Of a stretch of 64,000 bases of DNA, positions 58,033-64,000 are shown in pieces. The notes below the pieces were generated by a model, which was not told the DNA's origin, ran no database searches, and saw only the letters and a list, made by a program, of their open reading frames with translations. The stretch is from Pseudomonadota bacterium (GTDB lineage Bacteria; Pseudomonadota; Gammaproteobacteria; Burkholderiales; Burkholderiaceae_C): contig CAUJHQ010000083.1 of assembly GCA_963204815.1 (NCBI GenBank), forward strand, positions 19,445-83,444. Reading direction: 5' to 3'. A program made the translations under genes and the position numbers. Positions within the stretch are counted from its first letter, which is position 1. Every line of letters starts with the position of its first letter.

Positions 58033-59466
58033 TCAAGGGTGGCCGGTGGCCACGGGCACCGCGGCGGGCGTGCGCCGGCGCGGCATGAACCAGGCGCCGG
58101 CCAGCGCGGCCAGCAGCGAGCAGCCGGCGCCGATGGCCAGCGCCAGCCGGTAGCCGGCGTGCAGTGCCGCGGTCTCGGCGGCACCGGCGGCGAGCGCACC
58201 CTCGGTGCGCATCGCGGCCAGGCTGACGAGGGCCGCCAGGCCGACCGCGCCGCCCATCATGAAGGCGGTGTTGACGACGCCCGACGCGAGGCCGGCCTCG
58301 GCCTCGGGCACGCCGTCCATTGCCGCCAGCAGCAGCGGATTGAAGGCGATGCCGCAGCCCAGCCCGAGCAGCAGCATGCCGGGCAGCACATGGGCGATGA
58401 ACTCGCCCTGCGCCGGCGCCAGCACGAAGAGCCCGAGACCGGCGGTGCTGAGCGCCAGCCCCAGCGTCAGCGTCGTGCGCTGGCCCAGCCGCATCACCAG
58501 CATCGCCGACAGGCCGAGCGAACAAGCCGCCATCACCAGGTTGGCCGGCAGGAAGGCCAGGCCGACGTGCAGCGCGCTCCAGCCCAGCACCAGCTGCAGG
58601 TAGAGCGCGATGACGAAGAACCACGCGAACATCGACACCGACCACAGCACCGCGACCACGTTGGCCGCCGCCACGTTGCGGCGCCGGAACAGCGCGAACG
58701 GCACCAGCGGCGCCGGCGCGCGGCGCTCGATGGCGACGAAGGCCGCGAACAGTGCCAGCGCGCCGGCCGCCAGCGCCAGCGTCTGCACCGACGCCCAGCC
58801 GGCGCGCTGGCCGTCGACGATGGCGTACACCGCCAGCATCAGCGAGCCGGTGATCGTGAACGCGCCGCCCAGGTCGAGCGGCGTGCGCGTGGCCGGTGCG
58901 CGGTCGGGCGGCAGCCACTTCAGCGCGAAGGCCGCCACCGCGAGCCCGATCGGCAGGTTGACGAGGAAGATCGAATGCCAGCCCAGGCCGTCGGTCAGCA
59001 GGCCGCCGGCGAGCACGCCGATGCTGCCGCCGCTGGCGCAGACGAAGCCGTAGACGCCCATCGCCTTCGCGCGTTCGGCGTCCTCGGTGAAGAGGCTCAT
59101 CATCAAGGCCAGCGCCACCGCCGAGACGAAGGCGCCGCCCAGCCCCTGCACCGCGCGCGCCACGATCAGCAGCTCGCGCGTGTGCGCCAGGCCGCAGGCC
59201 AGCGAGGCCAGCGTGAACAGCGCGATGCCGCCGACGAAGAGCCGGCGTGCGCCGTACAGGTCGCCGAGCCGGCCGCCGAGCAGCAGGAAGCCGCCGTAGG
59301 TCAGCATGTAGGCGTTGACGACCCAGACCAGGTTGGCCTCGCTGAAGCCGAGGTCGGCGCGGATCGACGGCAGCGCGACGTTCACGACCGTGCCGTCGAG
59401 CACGATCATCAGCTCGCCCAGGCAGAGGACGGCGAGCGCGAGCCAGCGGCGGCGGTGCGTCAGCAC
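58033..59466 (-). CDS. DHA2/EmrB-type MFS drug efflux transporter
   Basis: A 477-residue MFS exporter with 14 transmembrane helices (DHA2). Family motifs: 'VVNVALPSIRADLGFSEANLVWVVNAYMLTYGGFLLLGGRLGDLYGARRLFV' in pieces, which includes the loop 2-3 motif 'GRLGDLYGARR', and motif C 'ASGGSIGVLAGGLLTDGLGW' near 148-167. It starts with GTG and has an Arg-rich N-terminus. It likely extrudes organic compounds using proton motive force. The start lies 5 nt after the stop of the PhnB-like gene, so the two are cotranscribed. Confidence 0.9.
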   Translation of the reverse strand: MLTHRRRWLALAVLCLGELMIVLDGTVVNVALPSIRADLGFSEANLVWVVNAYMLTYGGFLLLGGRLGDLYGARRLFVGGIALFTLASLACGLAHTRELLIVARAVQGLGGAFVSAVALALMMSLFTEDAERAKAMGVYGFVCASGGSIGVLAGGLLTDGLGWHSIFLVNLPIGLAVAAFALKWLPPDRAPATRTPLDLGGAFTITGSLMLAVYAIVDGQRAGWASVQTLALAAGALALFAAFVAIERRAPAPLVPFALFRRRNVAAANVVAVLWSVSMFAWFFVIALYLQLVLGWSALHVGLAFLPANLVMAACSLGLSAMLVMRLGQRTTLTLGLALSTAGLGLFVLAPAQGEFIAHVLPGMLLLGLGCGIAFNPLLLAAMDGVPEAEAGLASGVVNTAFMMGGAVGLAALVSLAAMRTEGALAAGAAETAALHAGYRLALAIGAGCSLLAALAGAWFMPRRRTPAAVPVATGHP

Positions 59467-59470
59467 GTGC

Positions 59471-59899
59471 TCAGCCCGGCATCGGGCCGTCGACCATCAG
59501 CATCCAGGGCACGCCGAAGCGGTCGGTCACCATGCCGAAGCAGGGCGAGAAGAAGGTCGCGCCGAGCGCCATCGTCACCGTGCCGCCTTCGGCCACCAGG
59601 CCGTCGAAGGCGCGCTTCGCGGCGGCGCCGTCCGGGAACGCCAGGTTCAGCATCACGCCGGCGAACGTGGGCTGGCCGCCGCAGCGGCCGTCGCTCAGCA
59701 TGAAGTGGGCATCGCCGACGCTCATGTCGGCGTGCATCACCTTCTGCTCCATGCCCGGCGGCAGCATGCCGGGCGGCGGCAGCTCCGGGCTTTCGCCGTG
59801 GCGCATCATGAAATGCAGCGTCGCGCCGAGCGCGCGCTGGTACGAGGCGATGGCTTCTTCGGCGCGGCCGTCGAAGTCGATGTAGGGGCGAAATGGCAT
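59471..59899 (-). CDS. PhnB-like VOC protein
   Basis: A 142-residue VOC-family protein of the PhnB/'3-demethylubiquinone-9 3-methyltransferase-like' group: 'FRPYIDFDGRAEEAIASYQRAL', 'MMRHGESPELPPPG', 'HADMSVGDAHFMLSD', 'GVPWMLMVDG'. Such proteins are small ligand-binding or metal-dependent enzymes with no settled function. It precedes the DHA2 pump by 4 nt and may share its regulation. Confidence 0.87.
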   Translation of the reverse strand: MPFRPYIDFDGRAEEAIASYQRALGATLHFMMRHGESPELPPPGMLPPGMEQKVMHADMSVGDAHFMLSDGRCGGQPTFAGVMLNLAFPDGAAAKRAFDGLVAEGGTVTMALGATFFSPCFGMVTDRFGVPWMLMVDGPMPG

Positions 59900-59997
59900 G
59901 GCCGGTCTCCGTCGGGGTTGAGGGGCGGGTCCTGCACGACGACCAGGCCGGCCGGCAATCGACAGCGCGCCGGCGAGTTTCGCGCACACTGGGCCCG

Positions 59998-60843
59998 ATG
60001 TCCGACATCGCCCTGCTCGAAGCCGACCGCGTCGCCCCGGAGGCGCTGCACGCCGCCTTCCGCGAGGCCTTCGCCGACTACCTCGCCGGTCCGTTCGAGC
60101 TGCCGCTGGCGCATTGGCCGGCCTTCCTGGCGCGCCAGGGCGTGGACCTGCGCGCCAGCCGCAGCGCCTGGCGCGCCGGCCGCCTGCTCGCCTTCGCGCT
60201 GGTGGCACGCCGCGACGGCGCGCGCTGGCGCCTGGCGACCATGGGCGCGGTGCCCGCCGCGCGCGGCAGCGGCGCCGCGCCACGGCTGCTCGACGACCTG
60301 ATCGGGCGCGCCGCCGCGGCCAGCGTGGCGCAGCTGGAGCTGGAGGTGTTCGCGCAGAACGAGCGCGCCGCGCGGCTGTACCGCGGCCGCGGTTTCGTCG
60401 AACGCCACGCGCTGCGCGGCTGGATGAAGGACGTGCCGGCGGACGCCTCACCGGCTGCGCCGCCCGCCGCCGTGGCGCGCGACGATGCACTGGCCTGGCT
60501 GCGCGACGCCGAGGCGGTCCGGCCCGACCTGCCGCTGCAGGTGTGCGCGTCGGTGCTGGCCGCGGCCGCCACGCCGTGGACGGCCTGGCGCGAGGGTGCT
60601 GCGCAGCTGTGCTTCGCCGCGGCCGGACCGGCGCTCGTCAACGTGGTGAGCCTGGTCGACCTCGACCCCGCGCAGCACGACGCGCAGCGGCTGCTCGCCG
60701 CGTTCGTCGCGCAGCACCCGGGCCACACGCTGAAGGTGCCGCCGCTGCAGCGCGACGACCTCGGCGGCGCCGCGCTGCGCGCCGCCGGCTTCGCGCCGTT
60801 GCCACTGCACCAGCTGTGGATGACGCGCCCGCTGGCGCCTTAG
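59998..60843 (+). CDS. GNAT-family N-acetyltransferase
   Basis: A 281-residue protein. The GNAT core has the acetyl-CoA loop region '[21 protein letters not shown]' (about 82-102) and 'LELEVFAQNERAARLYRGRGFVERH' with the typical N..A..LY..GF pattern (about 117-141). The C-terminal ~130 residues hold a second, degenerate GNAT-like half. The substrate is unknown. It ends 4 nt inside the convergent malate/lactate dehydrogenase-family gene, so the 3' ends overlap. Confidence 0.82.
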   Translation: MSDIALLEADRVAPEALHAAFREAFADYLAGPFELPLAHWPAFLARQGVDLRASRSAWRAGRLLAFALVARRDGARWRLATMGAVPAARGSGAAPRLLDDLIGRAAAASVAQLELEVFAQNERAARLYRGRGFVERHALRGWMKDVPADASPAAPPAAVARDDALAWLRDAEAVRPDLPLQVCASVLAAAATPWTAWREGAAQLCFAAAGPALVNVVSLVDLDPAQHDAQRLLAAFVAQHPGHTLKVPPLQRDDLGGAALRAAGFAPLPLHQLWMTRPLAP

Positions 60844-61919
60844 CCCAGCCCGGCCTCGCGCTGCACCGCCGCCGGGTCCACGCCCAGCTTGCGCGCGGCA
60901 TCGAGGATCTCGCTCCAGGTCGTGGCATCGACCGGCACGCCCTCGGCGCTGCGCTTCGCGCGGCTGGCACGTTCGGGCTCGCCGGCGGTCATCACCGGCG
61001 GGAAGCCTTCGCGCGGCGGCGAGGCCTTGGCCCAGCCGATGAAGCTCTGCGCCTCGGCCTCGAAGGCCGTGCGGTCGGTCAGCGCGGCGGGGTCGATCAG
61101 CACGCTCAGCATGCCGTTCAACACGCGGCGGCGGCCGCTCGTGTCTTCCTGCTGCGTCATGCCGGCGGCAAGCGCGCCGCCCAGCAGTTCACACACCAGC
61201 GCCAGCCCGTAGCCCTTGTGGCCGCCGAAGGTGAGCAGGGCGCCGAGCGGCGGCACCACGGTCCAGCGCGGGTCGGTGCTCGGGCGGCCGTGGTCGTCGA
61301 GCAGGCAGCCTTCGGGCACCGGCTCGCCCTTGTTGTGGGCGACGCGCGTCTTGCCCTGCGCGATCATGCTCGTCGCGAAGTCCAGGATCACCGGCTCGCG
61401 CCCGCTGAGCGGGATGCCGACGCAGAAAGGGTTGGTGCCGAAGCGCGCATCGGCCCCGCCATGCGGCGCGACGATGGCGCGCGAGATCACGTTGACGAAG
61501 TGCATCGACACCAGGCCGGCGGCCGCCGCCTGCTCGGCCCAGGCGCCGATGCGGCCCAGGTGGTGCGAGTTGCCGAGCGCGACGATCGCGCTGCCGTGCG
61601 CGCGCGCACGCTCGATGCCCAGCGCCATCGCCTCGGCGCCGATGACCTGGCCGAAGCCGGCACCGCCGTCCAGCCGCAGCAGGCTGCCGCCGTCGTGCGC
61701 CACGCGCACATGCGTGTTCGGCGCCAGGCCGCCTTCGATGAAGGCCTCGGCGTAGCGCGGCAGCATGCCGATGCCGTGCGAATCGTGGCCGGTCAGGTTG
61801 GCCTCGATCAGGTTGCCCGCCACCGCGTCGACTTCGGCCTCGCGGCTGCCGAAGCCGCGCACCACGAGGCGCATCGCCGCCTGCAGGCGGGCCAGGGGGA
61901 TCAGGTGCATCGCGCTCAT
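60840..61919 (-). CDS. Malate/L-lactate dehydrogenase-family oxidoreductase (Ldh2)
   Basis: A 359-residue NAD(P)-dependent oxidoreductase of the Ldh2/MDH-type family. Signatures are 'LTGHDSHGIGMLPRY' (43-57), 'ALGNSHHLGRIGAWAEQAA' and 'GADARFGTNPFCVGIP' (cofactor and substrate pocket), plus 'FGGHKGYGLALVCELLGGAL'. Members reduce 2-oxo acids such as pyruvate, 2-oxoglutarate derivatives or ureidoglycolate. The substrate here is not readable. It lies downstream of ccmFGH in the same direction, 49 nt away, but is unlikely to be part of cytochrome assembly. Confidence 0.85.
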   Translation of the reverse strand: MSAMHLIPLARLQAAMRLVVRGFGSREAEVDAVAGNLIEANLTGHDSHGIGMLPRYAEAFIEGGLAPNTHVRVAHDGGSLLRLDGGAGFGQVIGAEAMALGIERARAHGSAIVALGNSHHLGRIGAWAEQAAAAGLVSMHFVNVISRAIVAPHGGADARFGTNPFCVGIPLSGREPVILDFATSMIAQGKTRVAHNKGEPVPEGCLLDDHGRPSTDPRWTVVPPLGALLTFGGHKGYGLALVCELLGGALAAGMTQQEDTSGRRRVLNGMLSVLIDPAALTDRTAFEAEAQSFIGWAKASPPREGFPPVMTAGEPERASRAKRSAEGVPVDATTWSEILDAARKLGVDPAAVQREAGLG

Positions 61920-61968
61920 CGCATCGGTCGTCCGGTTCGAGGGGACGCCGATGCTAGCGCCGGGCGGC

Positions 61969-62403
61969 TCAGCCGCCGTCGAGCAGGCTGCGCGCGCGTG
62001 CGCTGTCGGGGCCGCTCAGCTCCGGCGCAGTGCTGCGCTCGCGGCCGGCCAGGCCGCGCAGCAGCAGCAGCAGGCCGGCCAGCGCCATCAGCGCCGGGCC
62101 GCCCCACAGCAGGAAGGTCGACGCCTTCAGCGGCGGGCGGTAGCGCACGAAGTCGCCGTAGCGCTCGGTCATGTAGGCGACGACCTCGTCCTCGCCGCGG
62201 CCGGCGCGCAGCTGCTCGCGCACCTGGTGCTTCAGGTCCAGCGCCAGCGGCGCGTGCGAATCGGCCAGGCTCTGGTTCTGGCAGACCAGGCAGCGCAGTT
62301 CGGCGGCGACGCGCTGCACGCGCGCCTCGAAGGCGGTGTCGTCGGTGGCGCCCAGCAGCGCCAACGCCACCAGCGGCAGCCAGAGGGCGGTTCTCGTGTT
62401 CAT
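61969..62403 (-). CDS. ccmH: Cytochrome c maturation protein CcmH
   Basis: A 144-residue periplasmic thiol protein with a signal peptide (about 1-22), the redox motif 'LRCLVCQNQSLADS' (Cys38, Cys41) and a C-terminal transmembrane helix (about 110-130). It reduces apocytochrome c for haem attachment, with CcmF and CcmG. It follows ccmG by 13 nt. No CcmI-like gene follows; a dehydrogenase does instead. Confidence 0.93.
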   Translation of the reverse strand: MNTRTALWLPLVALALLGATDDTAFEARVQRVAAELRCLVCQNQSLADSHAPLALDLKHQVREQLRAGRGEDEVVAYMTERYGDFVRYRPPLKASTFLLWGGPALMALAGLLLLLRGLAGRERSTAPELSGPDSARARSLLDGG

Positions 62404-62416
62404 CGGCGGGTCTCCT

Positions 62417-62944
62417 TCAGCCGGCGAGCCGCCGCAGCAGCGGCTCGAATTCGCGTTGCCAGATCTCGCGCGTCAGCGGACCCACGTGCTTCAGGCGCAC
62501 GATGCCCTCGCGGTCGACGACGAAGGTCTCGGGCACGCCGTAGACGCCCCAGTCGATGCCGACGCGGCCGTCGGCGTCGACGACGGTGGCGCGGTACGGG
62601 TCGCCCAGCTTGCGCAGCCACTCCTGCGCATTGCGGCGGTCGTCCTTGTAGTTCAGGCCCACCAGCGGCACGCCGGCGCCGCGCGCCACGTCCACCAGCA
62701 GCGGGTGCTCGTCGCGGCAGGGCGCGCACCACGAGGCCCACACGTTGAGCACCCAGACCTGGCCCTTCAGCTCGGCGGCCGACAGCGTGCGCGCCGGGTC
62801 CGCCAGCTGCGGCAGCGTGAACGCCGGCGCCGGCTTGCCGATGAAGGGCGACGGCACCTCGCGCGGGTTCAGCCGGAGCCCCACGCCGAGCAGCACCGCC
62901 AGCACGGCGAACAGCACCAGCGGCAGCCAGGCGCTGCGCTTCAC
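62417..62944 (-). CDS. ccmG: Cytochrome c maturation thioredoxin CcmG/DsbE
   Basis: A 175-residue membrane-anchored thioredoxin. It has an N-terminal helix (about 5-23), and the active site 'WASWCAPCRDE' (Cys73, Cys76). 'FIGKPAPAFTLPQL' and 'YGVPETFVVDREGIVRLKHVG' are DsbE/CcmG hallmarks. It keeps CcmH and apocytochrome thiols reduced in the periplasm. The GTG start overlaps the ccmF stop (GTGA). Confidence 0.94.
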   Translation of the reverse strand: MKRSAWLPLVLFAVLAVLLGVGLRLNPREVPSPFIGKPAPAFTLPQLADPARTLSAAELKGQVWVLNVWASWCAPCRDEHPLLVDVARGAGVPLVGLNYKDDRRNAQEWLRKLGDPYRATVVDADGRVGIDWGVYGVPETFVVDREGIVRLKHVGPLTREIWQREFEPLLRRLAG

Positions 62945-64000
62945 GTGGCGGCCTCGAGCGTGCGCGTCATCGGCGTGCCGGCGCCCGCCGGCAGCGCCAC
63001 GCGGTAGCGGCGGTCGGCGACGGCGAGCGCGCCGCCCAGCGCCATCAGCACCGCACCGCCCCAGATCCAGTCGACGAAGGGCTTCAGGTAGATGCGCAGC
63101 GTCCAGGTGTTGGCATCCAGCGCCTCGCCGAGCGAGACGTAGACGTCGCGCGTGAGGCCGCTGTCGATGGCGGCCTCGGTCATCGGCATCTGCTGCACGC
63201 GGTAGACGCGCTTCTCGGGCGTCAGCATGCGCGGTGCGGCGTCGCCTTCGCGCACTTCGACGCTGCCGCGCACGGCGATGTAGTTCGGCCCCTGCACCTC
63301 CTGCAGGCCCAGCAGCGTGAAGCGGCGGCCGGCGACCTCGACCGACTGGCCGGGCGACAGCGTGACGTCGCGTTCGACCTCGTGGCCGCGTACCATCGTC
63401 ACGCCGACGATGAAGACGCCGACGCCGGCGTGCGCGACCACCATCGCCCACCAGCTGCGCGACGCCCGCGCCAGCTGGCCGCCGCTGCGCGCGCGCTGCA
63501 GCACGGTGACCGCGGTGGTGGCGAAGACCCAGGCCGCCAGCAGCAGGCCGAAGGCGACGCCGGTGCTCCAGCGCCCGGCCCACCACGGCAGCAGCGCGGC
63601 GGCGAGGGCGCTGGCGAGCGCCGGCCACTTCAGCCGGCCGGCCAGTTCGGCCGCCGAGGTGTTCTTCCAGCGCGCCAGCGGGCCCACGCCCATCAGCAGC
63701 ACCACCGGCGCCATCAGCGGCACGAACACGGCCTCGAAGTAGGGCGCGCCGACGCTGATCTTGCCCAGGCCCAGCGCGTCGAGTGCCAGCGGGTACAGCG
63801 TGCCCAGCATGACGGCGCCGGTGGCGGCGACGAGCAGCACGTTGTTGCCCAGCAGCAGCGTCTCGCGCGAGACGCGGTCGAAGCGGCCGCCGAAGCCCAC
63901 GCGGTGCGCGCGCCAGCCGTACAGCGCCAGCGAGCCGCCGACGACGAAGCCGAGGAAGGCGAGGATGAAGATGCCGCGCGCGGGGTCGGTGGCGAAGGCG
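62941..64000 (-). CDS. ccmF: Cytochrome c haem lyase subunit CcmF (3' part)
   Basis: The last ~353 codons of ccmF; the gene runs off the right edge. Visible are several transmembrane helices, 'SRETLLLGNNVLLVAATGAVMLGTLYPL' in pieces, a large periplasmic segment near 'RRFTLLGLQEVQGPNYIAVRG', and the 'VDWIWGGAVLMALGGALAVADRRYR' C-terminal helix. CcmF works with CcmH to attach haem to c-type cytochromes. It is the first gene seen of the ccmF-ccmG-ccmH unit. Confidence 0.94.
   Translation of the reverse strand, partial: AFATDPARGIFILAFLGFVVGGSLALYGWRAHRVGFGGRFDRVSRETLLLGNNVLLVAATGAVMLGTLYPLALDALGLGKISVGAPYFEAVFVPLMAPVVLLMGVGPLARWKNTSAAELAGRLKWPALASALAAALLPWWAGRWSTGVAFGLLLAAWVFATTAVTVLQRARSGGQLARASRSWWAMVVAHAGVGVFIVGVTMVRGHEVERDVTLSPGQSVEVAGRRFTLLGLQEVQGPNYIAVRGSVEVREGDAAPRMLTPEKRVYRVQQMPMTEAAIDSGLTRDVYVSLGEALDANTWTLRIYLKPFVDWIWGGAVLMALGGALAVADRRYRVALPAGAGTPMTRTLEAAT

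Noticed and set aside
62417..63628. 403-codon frame containing CcmG
   Set aside because: Upstream part is a shadow of ccmF. The GTG at 62944 overlaps the ccmF stop and gives a normal CcmG length.

Overview
This window looks like a chromosomal segment of a very GC-rich betaproteobacterium, most likely Burkholderiales of the Rubrivivax/Piscinibacter/Ideonella kind. That placement is inference from gene content and codon use: a Bug-type tripartite tricarboxylate receptor, TRAP and Liv transporters, ModABC-ModE, System I cytochrome c maturation genes and strongly G/C-ending codons. I see no rRNA or tRNA gene, CRISPR array, transposase, integrase or replication origin.

Left edge to 13.1 kb (minus strand): the promoter-proximal part of an extracellular contractile injection system (eCIS, phage-tail-like) operon. 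In transcription order it holds one sheath, one inner tube, a Zn-ribbon T4-baseplate-type protein, a Pro/Ala-rich linker protein, a DUF4255 tail-terminator-like protein, a conserved AAA+ ATPase, three proteins with the eCIS core domain (DUF4157, HExxH), a 70-residue protein, an Afp7-like CIS tube/hub protein and the start of a LysM-like baseplate protein cut by the window edge. Most genes overlap by 1-4 nt, so translation is probably coupled. Two of the three DUF4157 proteins also carry a transglutaminase/papain-like Cys-His signature. The third carries a glycine-zipper segment and a second HExxH. These are the best candidates for injected payloads.

13.1-23.2 kb: a divergent hemerythrin-like gene behind an FNR/Anr-type box, an AraC regulator with OsmC, two tandem SAM methyltransferases, an orphan methylmalonyl-CoA decarboxylase (ScpB) with an aldo/keto reductase, a complete molybdate uptake operon modABC-modE with a ModE-like operator, and a TRIC/UPF0126 channel.

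23.2-36.3 kb: a carbohydrate- or polyol-like catabolic island. It contains two GcvA-type LysR regulators, a SAF-domain NAD(P) oxidoreductase, an ABM-fold protein, an SDR dehydrogenase, a TRAP transporter (dctPQM), a split transketolase (N and C subunits), a second full-length transketolase, and a tannase/feruloyl-esterase-like lipoprotein. A dyad operator lies between the second LysR and the SDR gene. No sugar kinase is present, so the substrate is open.

36.3-46.4 kb: small proteins (DUF1653, an exported Cys/His protein, a four-helix membrane protein), a TesB-like thioesterase, a glyoxalase-like protein, and a DadA-like FAD oxidoreductase divergent from an ATC-hydrolase-family protein. A full Liv-type ABC importer follows (binding protein, LivH, LivM, LivG, LivF), then SlyX and a GIY-YIG-like protein.

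46.4-56.1 kb: DUF302, an EamA transporter with a histidine-rich tail, LysE, a winged-helix regulator with a decayed P-loop, a DosC-like globin-coupled GGDEF protein with a degenerate active site, and a LysR/AtuA/AtuA-ferredoxin/Bug/SDR catabolic cluster.

56.2-64 kb: a small exported protein, a PLP-dependent D-cysteine desulfhydrase-like enzyme, DUF1428, a DHA2 efflux pump, a PhnB-like VOC protein, a GNAT acetyltransferase, a malate/lactate dehydrogenase-family enzyme, and ccmH, ccmG and the 3' part of ccmF, cut by the right edge.
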